Origin: Leptasterias polaris
Taxonomy: Eukaryota; Echinodermata; Asteroidea; Forcipulatida; Asteriidae
NCBI GenBank assembly: GCA_037783415.1
Contig: JAZGTN010000088.1
Coordinates: 1,488,001-1,552,000 of the forward strand
Direction: 5' to 3'
Length of the DNA stretch: 64,000 nucleotides
The position numbers and the translations under genes are program-made. The first letter of the stretch is position 1. Each line of letters opens with the position of its first letter. The notes under the pieces were generated by a model that was not told where the DNA came from, searched no databases, and was given only the letters and a program-made list of their open reading frames with translations. Shown piece by piece: positions 1-13,500 of this stretch.

Positions 1-1010
1 TTGTGACCTTAAAATTAGAAGGGTATTGACCAGACCCAAGGACGGTTCGACAGCCCTACCCCCAGCCTCTCTCTTAAAATGGATTAGTGTCGCTTTTATA
101 TTCGGTGTTGGCCCCAAAACCCCGTAGCTCACCTCAAAAGCCACCGTGACGAGAGGGGTGACAGCCAACAATGGTTATCTTAAACAAAGGTTGTTTAAAC
201 ACCGTCCTAAGAAGTGGTGAATGACTTGACAGTCGTGTGGCATGGTGTGGGGAGTAGTAACCCTGTTCGTTGCCCCAGATTTGTACCCGAGGGTCAAGCC
301 CCCCAACCGACACAATCCATTTAATCCGGGCATTTAGGTCCGGATTGAGATAGCGCTTGTTGGAGAGTGTGCACGGATTTATAGTTTGTTTCCTTGGATT
401 AATTGTCCACACAAGAAGCAACTGAGTACATGCAAATTGAGAAGGACGAAGAACCCCCACTTATTAAAACTCAAAATTTAAGGTCAAAGGCTACACCAGT
501 TTTAAGGATTCAACCACGAGATCGCCCAGCTCGCGAGGTGTTGTTCTACCCGTCTTAATATTATTAATAACTGGTTTTTATACACATATCTTACTAACTA
601 GATCAAGGCACTTGACAACATTACCACCTACTGTTCTGTTCATATGGCATACTTTAGACCATTCTTCTAACTTTCTCAACTCCCTGGGGAGCATTATACA
701 ATCCCAAACTGCTTAAATTAGCGGTATGGGGGCAACACATTACCGTCTCAGCCCTCTCAGGTTCAAATTTATACACATGGGTTAAGAGAAGCAATTATGG
801 CCAAGTGCCTTGCTCAAGAGCACAAGTGTCATGATCGGGAATCGAACCTACACTCCGGCGATGCAACCATCAGAACTCGAGTCCTCCGATGCAGTAGACC
901 GCTGGGCTATACCACACACCAACACCTCAAAAAGTTAGTTTTAAAAAAATGTAAAGGCTCTCTATTGTCATAACACTTTTGAACTTCACATTTCTTTTGT
1001 ATTGTCTCAG
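1..1010. other. Upstream or intronic DNA of the receptor gene
   Basis: I see no supportable exon here. The stretch should be intron (or 5' region) of the receptor gene whose first visible exon starts at 1011, because that exon begins with a clear polypyrimidine-AG acceptor. A 108-codon open frame on the minus strand at 134-460 has no recognisable motif and no splice context, so I do not call it a gene. A tRNA-derived SINE lies at about 715-925. Confidence 0.5.
715..925 (-). repeat. tRNA-derived SINE (Ser/Leu-like head), antisense
   Basis: Read on the minus strand, this contains a B-box-like GGTTCGATTCCCG followed by the phrase for ACACTTGTG and CTTGAGCAAGGCACTT. The same phrases recur at 10530-10912, 15235-15460, 18174-18545 and 22071-22400, so it is an interspersed family. 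The copy is degraded and no cloverleaf can be drawn. Confidence 0.6.
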
Positions 1011-3399
1011 AGAACATGTCAGTTGTGCCCAGTATGCCTCAGTTGCAGCTTCACTTCTTCCGCATGGCCATACTGACTGGGTGCGGTATGGCGGCCGTCT
1101 TGGTCATAGTCAGTGTAACTGCGCATGCGGTCAGGAAGAGGCGAACAAGAAGAGTTTTCAATGTCAGGTAAAGCCGAATAACCGAGCAATATAAAACATG
1201 ATTTGCAAAATTTCTTAGAACGGATGTTTGAAACAAATAACCCCTTTATATAATTTTGTTTCTTCTGAATATGTCATATAAATAAGTTGTTCAATGAAAG
1301 ACAACTTCATTGGTAGTCATATCAAAACATTTCAAATTGCGCCTACGGTCTGCAATGACAAACTATTTTGATGATATTTTCGGGTCAACCTTATTTCAGA
1401 ACAAGACAATAATCCTGCGCATTAATTTTAATTACCACCTGATCCCGACGCGATCTGCATTGGAGTAATCAATTTCGATCAGAATGTGAAACATAACTCT
1501 TCAGATTTTCTTACGTATGTTGGCCACTCCCATCAAGAAAATCTCTCGAAAAAACAAAATCCCCCAAAACTTGGTTGAGTTTTTAATTAGAGTAACATTG
1601 TTTTTTACAATTTGTTCGATATACAGGAAGCGGACAATGAGTATGACGCCCATAACAAGCAGATCTTCCAGAGAAGGTAGGTACAGCACAACAGTGGATC
1701 CAAGGTGTGAGCACGAGCAAAATGGGTGTCGCTCTCACCTATCTGTTGGTTGTTTTGTTTTTGGGATTTAGGAAGGCTAGCGTATAAAATGATTCTTATC
1801 ATAGTCGAGGCGTTCCCAAATTGATTGTGTGGCAACAGGTCTGAAACTTAAAAAAACGCATCGGCCAACTTGATATCGTCCCAAGTCAGATCTAGCTACC
1901 ATGAACCAGCAGGAAATACAGCTCTCGTACATGATCACGTCACACGCCCAAAACCAATGATCTCTATTATATAATATAGATCAATGCCAAAACAGTCCCC
2001 TCACTGAGGTCAATGAATGAAGAGCTATCATTGGCGAAGAGTCGTAGGCAGCGCGAGCACCTTTGTTGACAACAAAGATGGCGGCCAATGCAAGGGGTCT
2101 ATTCAACCATGGAGGAAGACATTTCTTCCTCCATGATTCAACTAATTGTTTAAGTTGGGCAGAGCGGTGGGGGATGGGGGGTATGGGAAAACACAGCCAA
2201 TGCAGTTACTGTACACATTGGTTGTCAAATCGGACTTCGTTAGACCAAATTCACGAGAATGACACCTCCGAACGGTCAAAGACACATTATTGCCAACAAA
2301 CGTAACACAAGAGTCTACACTAATTGTTTTTCTCATGTTTTTTTTCTAAAATTCTTCTTCCCGTTCAGAAATTCAAGGCTCACGAAGCACACGTAATAAT
2401 AGACTGCAGCTACTCCAAGGTTTCCCTTCCCCGGTAGCCAGTGGCTCTGATTCATACATTGGAATGAGTGACCTATTGGCAAACAAAGCAGGTAATAACA
2501 GCAGACCAGTCTCATCAACATCAACAACAGTATCCATTGTCGAGTCCTTACCAGAGTGCAGAGACTCCATCTACGAGGTCCGAGGTGATGTCTTCGGGCG
2601 CTGGGGGCACCAAGAATCTAACCCTCAATACACCAACAGCAGCGTGTTCTCCGCTGAGACGGCACGGCGGCTGAATCAGAAGCGAAGAGCTATTCCAAGC
2701 GAGGTCAGCGAGGGGGATGATGACGACGCTGATGACTACAACTACCCTTATGCTGACTTGGGGAACTTGAGATTGCCGGTACGGGCTGACAGCAACAGAC
2801 TCAGCACCTGCTCCGACGATACCGAGTATGTGGTGGTGCTTAAACAAGAACAGGGTGAGGCTACTTATGCATCGCACCAGAAAGGAATGCTCAGAGGTAC
2901 CCCGAGTGGAATGAGCAACACGGATGTACCCTCAACCTCAACTGGTCACAAGACCGTGCCCAGTCTTCAGAATGTCTGGAGTGATAAGGGGTTGGACCAC
3001 TATCAGGTTCCACGCTCACCAGCCGTAAGACGCACCACCGCAGACACCCCATGTGATCAGCAATTCGTCCGGAGCTATGTTACTTCGATCAAGAGCCTGA
3101 CCGACATTTCAACTGGTTTGATGCGAGGCTCTGGACACAGGCAGACAAGACGCGTCAAAGAGATTGTCCAGTGTCCGCCTCCTCCTCCTCGTTGCAATTC
3201 GGAAACCACAACTACCCCACATGTTTACGTTAATGGTCGTAGTATAGGTAGTGAGAAGTTTTCTTCCGACCCTTCGAAGCCCAAGAGACGCGCCCCACCT
3301 ATCCCCAAGCCGAGAGCACGGCCAACAGTAGAGCCAGCAACAACCAAAGACACTGAAGAGGTGAACCTGGAAACACAAACTATAGAAAGATTCATCTGA
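1011..3399 (+). CDS. 3' part of a single-pass membrane receptor-like protein (3 exons)
   Basis: Three exons are visible: 1011-1167, 1627-1676 and 2369-3399, ending in TGA. All junctions have AG acceptors and GT donors, and the frame closes, giving at least 411 residues. The first exon encodes a hydrophobic helix (MAILTGCGMAAVLVIVSV) followed by the basic stop-transfer run RKRRTRR, so the remaining roughly 375 residues should be cytoplasmic. The tail is polar and disordered-looking. It has an acidic patch (EGDDDDADD), a YADL tyrosine motif at about 2746-2760, a proline run CPPPPPRC at about 3171-3197, and APPIPKPRARP at about 3290-3325, which fits a class II SH3-binding PxxPxR site. The ectodomain lies outside the window, so I cannot name the family. 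A signalling or adhesion receptor is an inference from these tail motifs only. Confidence 0.75.
2040..2170. repeat. Short hairpin repeat inside a receptor intron
   Basis: The intron 1677-2368 carries a small palindrome around 2108-2141, where CCATGGAGGAAG is followed six bases later by CTTCCTCCATG. Just before it, at about 2073-2083, is AAGATGGCGGC, which matches the YY1 core. It could be a short fold-back element. Nothing else in this intron is supported. Confidence 0.4.
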
Positions 3400-5461
3400 A
3401 CGACTGTTGATGGGACTACATGATACCACAACATTTGATAAAAAGAAGATTGGAGCTCAAACCCACAGCCGACTACCTTTTCCACAATGCAAACAAAAGC
3501 GTCAAGTACTCAAAAGCCAGTGTATTCCATTCTCGCAGCAATGTTTAACCTGATGTCTGCTTGAATAATATTGGTAATTGGCAGGTTTTTGCATTAAATG
3601 TTCTTTTGGGGCTTAGCCAAACTTTCTGAAACGAAAAACACAAACAAGTTACTACCAAATCTCTTGTTCTATGGTTTCCATATTTGCAGGACCATCTTAT
3701 TTCTCGTGCAGCCTCAATTTTGTCCGAAAAGTTTGCGAATATTCGATGAACGTATGAAAAGTTACTAAAAGTTCGTTAATAATATTTTGTTCTTCTTAAA
3801 GTCTCGTGAAGACATGTTTTCCTCCAGCAAAGTGGATCAGCAACAGATTCAATTATTACAAAGAACTGGTACTAAGTCAGAGATAGAATGAGGCTACATG
3901 TTCTTTAATAACAAAAATATGGATTGATAAAGATGGGTTACAAATAAATACGAATGCAATTGCTGTGCTCTTTCTTATATAATTTTTCATTTAATATAAA
4001 CCGTTGGATAATTCTTAATTGACAATCTTTGGCAAAAAATTGTAAGATATCGATTGTAAATATTTAGAAGACAACTCTGGGTAAGATTCTTTATAACACA
4101 GATTTGAAAACGTTAGTCAGGTATGAGGTTTAAGATATGTGAAGACTCCTACAAGTATAGCTTGTAGGCCTGGGTTCCTCGTTGTCCTAGACCTAGAACC
4201 TCACGGATATTACAGACTTTGTGCATCACTAGAAAAAGGAGGAAAAAACAGGTTCAGACACAATTTTGACTTTCTTTCTCCCTTTGGTGACTGTTGGACT
4301 TCTTTCATAAGCACTGCTCTTTTAAAAGTTGTGCCTTCTCCCTTTGAAACCTTAGGTGAGTGGACTAGTACTGGGTGCATATTAGTTACGCTACAGTTAT
4401 ATTGAATGCTAAATAAAATACTGTACATTTTAGCTTTGCGATTCTGTAATGATAAGAAATAATAAAAATAATAAAAATAGTTCATGTTTTATTGTGTAAA
4501 GTGTGTTGATAATTGAGATAAAATGTGTTGTTACCGTTATTAGTACAAGTAAAGTCAAAGCTCCTTCCAATTGATTTTAAACTTACCCTAATGTAATACC
4601 TTGTTTAAAAAAATTGAAAAAAATAAATAAATAAATGCTTTAATAGCATCCATGTTCCGAACGAAAACAATGGCTCTGCAACTTAGAATACCTTTACAAG
4701 TATGATAAATAAAATGCTAACTATTCTCAGGTTATCATATTGCTGAGTGCGAAAGGAAAAACAAAATAGAAATACTCTCTGCTTCTTCACTACATTGTTA
4801 ATTATCCAGATAACTTTTGAAAACATCAACATTCCCAGCATTTAATGGTGAGGAGTCTCGGAGAGAAACCAGTTTAATGGCTCTGCTGACCGTAAGTCTT
4901 CATTTTACAATAGCACAAAATCTGTGCTTTATCAGAACTGTTTTACACCTTGGTTTGTTTGTTTTGTTGTTGTTTGTTTAGATGATATCTCCAACAAAGG
5001 GAACTCGGCAACGTTCTCCCAGGGGATATATACCAAGCTGGCAACAGCCAATCTCTCTCATACAAGCAATGGTGTAGTGTCTATGATTATGAATCGCACA
5101 CATCAAGAAATTGTGATTCAGTAACTAGATGACAATACTTATTCTAGTCATTGTGAATCAGCAGTTAACTTGGCCCAATTTTAACCCACGGGCTCGTGAT
5201 TGCAAGTCCTGCAGTCTAACCACTTGAACAAACATTAAAATATTAGGTCTATGTCAAAGAGGTAGGTTGCTAGTAATTGATTAGCCCACCAGGCTACCTA
5301 AGAGCCAAGTTTGACTAGCCCACTAGGCTACCTAAGAGTTAAGTTCGACTAGCCAGCCAGCCTACCTTAGAGCCAAGTTGGACCAGCCAGCAGCTTTCTT
5401 GACTACTGTTTTGAGGCTCATGACTAAATCGAGCCCTGTTGAGGTAAATTCTACACACCCT
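3400..5461. other. Convergent intergenic region with 3' UTRs
   Basis: The receptor gene (+) and MTRR (-) converge here, so the stretch should hold both 3' UTRs. Candidate polyadenylation signals for the plus gene are AATAAA at 3943-3948 and 4412-4417. For the minus gene, TTTATT at 4488-4493 is a candidate. I see no further coding exon. A degenerate direct repeat of roughly 40 bp sits at about 5278-5390. Confidence 0.5.
5278..5390. repeat. Degenerate ~40-bp tandem repeat, three copies
   Basis: The phrase CTAGCC(C/A)(A/G)C..GGCTACCTAAGAG(C/T)(C/T)AAGTT repeats three times with substitutions. It lies about 70 bases downstream of the MTRR stop codon, so it falls in the likely MTRR 3' UTR. Confidence 0.6.
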
Positions 5462-8400
5462 TTAGGTCCAAACATCCTCCAGGTATCTCTTCTCTTCTCT
5501 CAGTGAAGCAAGAAGGACTGCTGCCTCATAAGCATTTTTCCCTGTCTCTTGGATGAAGATGTCACGGAATGTCTCAGTCACATTCTTAGCCATGTGCTTG
5601 GCGTCCCTGCAAGAAAACAGAACAAGTACATCCCCGTCAGAAACCAGGCAAGATATTTAAATATTAACTATTCTCAAGTTCACTGGCTGACCTACATTAT
5701 TGACAAGCTTTGTTCAAAGTATAAACCAGTTTATATGAGTGAGCACCGCGGCAACCTCAAACATGAAAGAGCCTAAAGGTGTAGTCCCTACCTGCAAATG
5801 GCATTTGGTGCTCAATATGTGGCACCCCCTCTTCTACTGTGTCTTCATTGTGTTGTGGGAAACTCAAGACTTCTTTGAGGATTTGATAGGGGAAACTTCA
5901 GCACAAGAGGAAAAAAGTGTGCTAAAGTTTGCGAACATCTTGGGGGGGGGGGGGAGACAGGGACGTCTCTGCCACATATCGCCACATATCGCCACATATC
6001 AGCCACATATCGGCCACATATCGGCATGGGGCAGCAATTTCTGTTGAGCAAGTAGATCGACAAACTGAAATTTAACCTGTTCTGGCAGGTATCATAACAA
6101 TGGCTGGTTCATCCCTTAGCCCTGGCGGTCTTTCACTTTCGTAATACACTACAGTGACATCCTGGATATCCGGTCCCATTTCTGGGGCGGAAAAATTTCA
6201 AAGCTTCATAAGTCAAATCTTACCTGCAAGAAGCAACTAATTTCACAAGATTCACATTCCATGGCGGCATACCTTTCGCTGCGGTGAATTTTGGACGTCA
6301 TACATTCCTCATTAATCCGTCATTTTCGTGAAATAATGCAGCTCCCAACATTAAAGAAAACTCCATTTTGTTCGTCTTCTCACAAGGTCTGCCCTGCGTA
6401 CGTGCACATTCGCGTGTAAGACGCAGGATGAAGCGCTTTGAGGCCTTGCATAAGGCGCTATGCTTTATTATTATTTTTATTATTAACGTGCATATCGTGC
6501 GTTGCGTTTTGCGTGTACGCTGTGCAGTCAAAATACTGTGACCAAGAAGTGTTGGCAAGTTTTGCGGTATGCGTAATCTGCGCCCATATTATGCGAACAC
6601 AAATGCAAACTCTCGCGTCTTGGTTTTTCTTTATTAAAAGTTTGCAGAGTTTTTTAACATTGAGCGCTGCATTATTTCATGAAAATGACGGATTAATGAG
6701 GAATATATGACGTCCAAAACCCACCGCAAAGAAATGTATGCCGCCATGGAATGTGAATCCAGTGAAATTAGTTGCTTCTTGCAGATAAGATTTGAGTTAT
6801 GAAGCTTTGAAATGTTTCCGCCCCAGAAACGTGCCCTAATATCTAGGACTCTGTATCTGTGTACAGCACAGAGGAAGAGTCCTATATAGGGCTAGTTCAT
6901 CCCTGTACTAATGAACCTTGCCAGTAAATATGTCAAGTTATTCATGAGTAAGGGTGTGTCACTGGTTTCTCATCTCGGCATTAAAGACAGATTCACAGGA
7001 TTGGACATTATCAAAAAGACATTTTCAATCTGAAAGTTTTAATCTGAAGCTCACTGACTACAAAGCTCAAACCAGCGTCCTCTCTCCAGGGAAATATAGC
7101 CAAGTGAAATACTGTAAAAATTGAGAAAGTAGCATTTCAAGACCTTAGCTTATTTAGATTGCTGCAATCAGAATAAGACCAATATGATTGTGCATATAAC
7201 TCTGCACACTTTGTGCATTTAACTAAATACAACTCTTTCTTGACCAGTTTCACGAAAATATGACCACGATGACATTTTCAAAGGTCAAAGGTTTAGTATG
7301 GTGTCTTTATATAAAAAAATAGATAAATAAAAAAAATTAAATAAAAAAAAATTCCTTTTAAAGCACCGTTGGAAATTTTCAACAGTCATCAGTCATCACT
7401 TCGTGGGACCCAACAACTTTATACATCAAATACCAAATTTGTGAAAGCTTTTTGAGCGTAATTTGGTTGTCAAAGTCACAAGAAATTAGTGAAAACCCCA
7501 TCGCTGTTTTTATTATTTCGTACTGGTGGAATCAAAAGCAATTTTTCACTTTTGTCTCAAAAACTAAGCCACTTTGGTTAAAACTATTTCATGGGAAGAT
7601 TTCCAACATGACCTGACCATCTTTATAACCATGTAAGTTATTTGTAAATCGGTGAACACAATATACTTTGAATCTTGCCCATGTTATATGCACACCCTTT
7701 AACATTGCAACGGGGATGCCCATAAGGAAATGCATCTCATCACTGACTCATTCCCAGGGTTTGTTACAGTAGTAGACATCAACTCACCCGCACACAAAGA
7801 CGACAGCCTTGTCCTCAAGTATCAGTCTGCACAACACAGCGGCATTCAGCTTGAGACTGTCCTGGACATAGCGTGGGACCTCAGAGCGTGTTGCATCATG
7901 ACTGGTCTCGGACGGGGCAGAATCACGAGAGAAGGATAGCAAAAGTCTGGTCAAGATGCCAGTGGACAGGTGATCCTCGAGGGCTTCCCTGATTAGCGGA
8001 AAAATATGCGAACGTTTAAAGGCAGGGTATACTTTTGGCAATTGTAATGAAAATAATGAAATAATGAAAGAAAAAACACCCTAGTTGCATAGAATTGTAT
8101 GTTTTCAGATGCCTGGGAAAGACTTCAGGCCGGAAGCCTTTCTCAGATTCAGAAATTTTGCCGGTGACAAAATAACCTCTTTTTCAAAAAACTACATTAC
8201 TTCAAAGAGGTCGTTTCTAACAATGTTTCATAATATCAACAGCTCTCCAGTGCTCTCTACCAAGCAAATTATTTTGTTGTGGTCATTCAGTTTTGGAGTA
8301 ATTATCAAAGGTGTACTACCCCTTAAAGAATGGAAGGAAACCCATACATTAATAAAAATGTAATTATTAATAAATGTAATGAAGATATAAGCTGCCGAAG

Positions 8401-10498
8401 AAGCTGTCATTGAAGCCCCTCTTTAAAGTCGGATCTCTGGGTAGACTGGCATACTAGTCTCTACCTCTTCGAAAGTGTGGCACTAACCAGGCATTAGCGA
8501 CAAACCATCCCTGTATGACAATATGCTCATGACATGAACATGTGAAACACATGACTTATGTCACCTACCTGTACAGGAAGTCTCTTTCTTTATGCCGACA
8601 TCCGAAAAAGAGCCAGGCGGAACCGACAGAAGCCCCGGTCTTTCTCAGACACGCCCTGTGATCCAAGAATCCTACGAATGGTGCCACACCCGTTCCTGGA
8701 CCTATCATGATAATGGGCGTGGCAGGATCAGCGGGCAAGTGGAAATGTTGGTTACTGCGCTCGAAAATCGGAATCTGAAAATAGTAAAAAGGTCTACTTT
8801 TAATCTCCAAAATCTCAAGTTCTATGTCTCTGAAATAACTTCATGTATTTCATCAACTGTGGAATCAAAGCAGATGATACAGTCTTTGGGAATTCTTAAC
8901 ATCGCTGCTAAAATAAATTTCTGAAATGCAGTTTGGCCAGCGCTAAGGAGCAAGACCACTAGATAGGCTCAAGATGCTGAGGAGCACGACAACTGGATAG
9001 GCTCGAGATGCCATATGGCCTCAACTTGATTGATTGATAAAATAAAGGATTTGCAGTGCCTCTAGCCCCCGGGCTAGCTCAGTGATCTTGTGGTTAGACA
9101 TCTACTCTAGCAAGGCAAAGGTCGTTGGTTCGAATCCCACCCGAGTGGTATGCCTGTAGATTTTTCTCACAGAACTCAGGAAAGTAGTGAGTATAAATAC
9201 AGTGCTTTATACAAATCAGTGTAAGGGCAACAACCAAAATAAAATTGTTAATATCCCAAAGGGACACGTTGCCTTGGATGGGGCGAGTTGGGCTATGAAA
9301 AGCATTTGTAACCGTTTGTTATGAAATGCATATGGTTAGAATGATGTTTTAAAAGTAGAATATAATGATCCACACAAATATGCCTCAAAATTGCGTGGTT
9401 TTCCTTTTAAATCGTGAACTAACACGGCCCGCCATTTTGTAGAGCCAAATTTTTGACTCCACAAAATGGCGGACCGTGTTATTTCCCAAAGTAAAAGGAA
9501 AACCACGCAATTTCGAGGCATATTTGTGTGGGTCATTGTATTCTACTTTTAAAACATCTTTCTAACCATATGCATTTTATAACAAACGATTACAAACGCT
9601 TTCATAGTCCAACTCGCCCGATCCAAGGCAACGTGTCCCTTTAAACAGATATTTTCAAAACCAACCTTATGAAGAGAATCAGCGCTGATGTTGGTCATCG
9701 GACCATTGACCGAGTTGTCGGTAATTTCCTCTTTACCTTTGGCCATGTGACTCAGCCAGCCAGTGCAGACCCCTTCTCGTCTTTTACTTCTTCCTTGACC
9801 CTCGGGAAAGACGACCACATTGAAAACAAAATGAAGCTTCGATGGATTAATCAGAGGTGAGCTGAAATCAAACAGAAAGAAAGAGAACTGTGACCATTAC
9901 TTGTTTGCAAAAAGGGAGTCATTAACTGACGCTTGGACCCTAGGAGAGGCTTTCTAAAAGGCTCAAAAGATGTGATTTGATAAAAGTAGGCCTCAAAACC
10001 CTTCTTAATTTGAGTTCAATTAAGTTTGGGTTGAGCAAAGAAATATCCACAAGAGTGGGATTTGAACCTTGACCCTTCGGGATTAACAGGCCAGCACTCT
10101 ACCAACAGAGCTATCTAGCCCTAATGTTGGCAGTCCCCCTATTTTGTTAATATCTTTGTTCGGGCGTGAAGGTCAGAAGCCAATCAAACTGTAACTTCTC
10201 TATAACTCGGGATTACACCCAAATTTATGATACAATCTGGGGAACGGCAGGAGAGGGATCTCCTTAAGGGGATGCCACTTGATATTTCAAATATTAAGTA
10301 ATAAACCCCAAGGGAAACTGATTGGGTAAATTTGTAATTCAGTTTAATTTGAGTTCCTCCATTACCTTCCTGAGAAGGGTGAACTGAGCCCTTCTTGTAG
10401 ATTCAAAACACCAGTTAGAGCTGTACAATTGGGCCCTGGCCTAAAATTAATCCAAGACTCCCTCTGCACTTGCCCTCTGGGCACCCCTTGCTTTTGTC

Positions 10499-10532
<34 letters not shown>

Positions 10533-13500
10533 GCAGTTCTTATATAGTGCTTTATCTACTCCTGATGGGCGTCTCAAAGAACTCAGTATTTTTCCTACAA
10601 GGTATGCGGAGTTACGTGTTGAAGTATGATAAATTTTCCTTTACATAGCACCATGTAATGGTTTACAAGGTGCTGTGGCGCAATATGCAGCCAATCAAAT
10701 CAGGAACACTGGGGCGAACCCCTTCTCTTTACGATAAGTGCACTGGGTTCTTTCACGTGCATTACACAACACACGGGATCTACGGCTTTACATCCCATCC
10801 GAAGGACGAAGCAATAATGGTTAAGTGTCTTGCTTAAGGACACAAGTGTCACGCTGATTAGAAACACCAGAGCACGAGTTTGGTGTTCTTATCCGCTCGG
10901 CCACGACACCCCACTGGATGGATTGACATGGTCTTCTTTGTACAATTGAATTTTCTTCAAGACATGTACAAACCTTGATATAGAGTACGGTCTTGGCTGT
11001 AATCTGGTGAGATGCTCAAAGACTCGACTCAATGGAGGATTGCATGATGGGAAGGCAGTCAGGATATCCAGTAATGATAAGTGTGGGTCTCTGATGAAGG
11101 CACCGTAGTCCGCTGCTCCCTGCTTACTACAAAGCTCCTGCAGGCGGCGTTTCTCCGACTCCTCATCGGTGTGCTCGATAAGGACCCTCAGGAAGGCCTG
11201 GTAAACGGAAAAAACTAACAAATGTACACCAAGAGTCACTTAAAACAAACTCTGTGTGTCACAGAGGTACTCAATACTCAGTGCACCCTCTACAAGTTGC
11301 CAAGAAGAGGCGATTTTCCCGGTGCATCATGGGAAAAAGTCAACAAGGTTTTAGACCTCTTGAAGTGCACACTGCACGACCCAAATTTAAGGTATGCAGC
11401 ACTATCCTCCGAGTGTCTTCAGAGCTGAAGACGATCAAAGCATACTGATCGAAACATCGACTTGTCAAACCACCAGATCTTTTCAGAACCACCAGAACTC
11501 ATAGAGAGAGTTTTATGCACACGGTGACTCCGCAAATCTCCCTAGATTGAATTCCCACCGTGCAAAGTTTCAAATCTTACAGTTCACTTTTTGGTTTATT
11601 TTATACATGCATGTACTCCATCAGTTCCCATTACACCTGAGTGCATTGTCAGATAATTTTTTATTTAATTAATTTTTTTTTAATGGCCCGACGTTTTGAG
11701 TCTTTCTCGAAGGCTAAATGACAACACAAACAAACACACGTGTGTTGTGTTATCATTTAGCCTTCAAGAAAGACTCTGCTAGGGTCGAAACGTCAGGCCA
11801 TTAGCATTTTTTTTTGCATTATACCATAGGTTCTTTCGGTTGGTAAGCAGTTTGTAACAGTTAACTCGGGGGAGGTAAAATTAACTGTTCACCCGAAATA
11901 AACCATGTTATATTTGTTTTAATATACCTCATACATATTCTCTAGCTCGGCATTATTGAGCTCCGGAAAACGTAAATTGACATTAACGTGTGCCGCCATC
12001 CAAGATCCGGGGAACCAGTGTACGATCGTAAAGCGCATGACAAGCACCCCGGGTGTCAGTCTACTTGTCATGCGTATTTTCCAACCATGTGCATGAATAC
12101 TCACGTGCGCGCTTGGTAAACAACAAAGATAGCACCTGGCTCGTGATGTTAAATGGACCAGTGAGAATTTGACTACTGGTCATGAATATGTATGAGGTAT
12201 AGTGAAACAAACTATCCCATACCTTCTTTGGTGGGCTGCGTATATCGCAGGAGTGCTGCAGTGCATGTCTTAGCGTACACACAGGTTGGGGGATGTATTC
12301 GGGTATGGCTGCTCGTCGTTTCTTAGTCCCTGCCAACACCTTGAGACTAAACTGGTAGTCTGCCTGCTCCTTTTGGCCAAGTCTTTGGATCAGATCATTC
12401 ACTTCTTCATCGTCGTTGGGACAGATGATGCTGAAGGAATCCCCGGGTTGGTACGACATTCCACTTCCCTAAACACATAAACCAAGAAATGAATGTTAAT
12501 GAAATCAAATGATTTGTCAATCAAGCAACTTTTACATAACATTAAATGGGATAATCTCCAGCACATACATGACACAACTAGACCTTAATTTATAAGAGAG
12601 CGAGTGCAATCGGCAGGGCTCGAAATTAACACTGGACCGCAGGCCCAAGGCCAGTGATTTTAGCGTCGGTCCAGTAAACTTTATACCGAACAAGTCCGGC
12701 GGTCTTGTGTTTTTTTAACATAATAAAAGTATTAAAACATGAAATGTATTATCTTTCATTAAATATGTATTTAAATCTCAGTTTGAAAAGTTTTTGTTTT
12801 ACTTGTTGTCGTCAAATTATTTCCGAGCGCGGAACACATCCAACCCCGCCGACCGTTCTTCGTGCTGCAAGTTCCCTATCCAGTTTGCTCATGGCCCACG
12901 ACCACTGCACTGGACTCAAACCATAGGCTTTAGGCACCCGGGGGGACGAGCGAACGGCACCCTCCATTCCGTGCATGCGTGATTGTACTGGTGCCCGGCG
13001 GAACACCACAGTACAGCGCTTCGTTCTGATACCTTACCAACGAATTATACAGTGTTGAAATCGTATTAATGACGTATAGGTTGTATTCTTTCAACACCAC
13101 ACATCCCTGTGTTGCATGGATTAAAAGTAACGTCTTGTTTCAACACGTCTTGCATGCTTCGTATGCTTTTGACAACGTTGTTGTCCTGTCAAAACGATCG
13201 TCAAAACTGATTTCATTTTTTCTATGGCAGCAAACGTCGTGTAAAAAGAAGGTATGTGGAAATTTCTCGAAGGGGTTTCAAAGCCCAAACTGCCTGTTAA
13301 GCGATCTGCAAGTGAAAAACTTGCACAGGCGCAGAAGTATGAAAAAACAAGTAAACTTTTGGTGTGTTTTTGTTGCGTTTTGGATTTTTTCTTCTCATAT
13401 GACTTCGGTCTTGTACAAAATGTTCTGGTCCAGTAAAAATTCTGAGCAACAAGCCCTGCGGTCTTGTGGATTTTTTCCCCAAATTCGAGCCCTGCAATCG

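Noticed and set aside
134..460. 108-codon minus-strand frame
   Set aside because: Composition is not protein-like, there is no motif, and it lies in probable intron or repeat DNA.
2063..2305. Open frame starting at an ATGGCGGC site
   Set aside because: It lies inside the receptor intron next to a hairpin repeat, has no conserved motif and no splice or polyadenylation context.
6060..6190. Search for an extra MTRR exon between 5607 and 7787
   Set aside because: The frame closes directly from 7788 to 5606 (CGDAK junction), so no exon is missing.
9068..9140. Functional tRNA genes at the SINE heads and satellite segment
   Set aside because: A and B boxes are present, but acceptor and anticodon stems do not pair, and each head continues into a repeat body.
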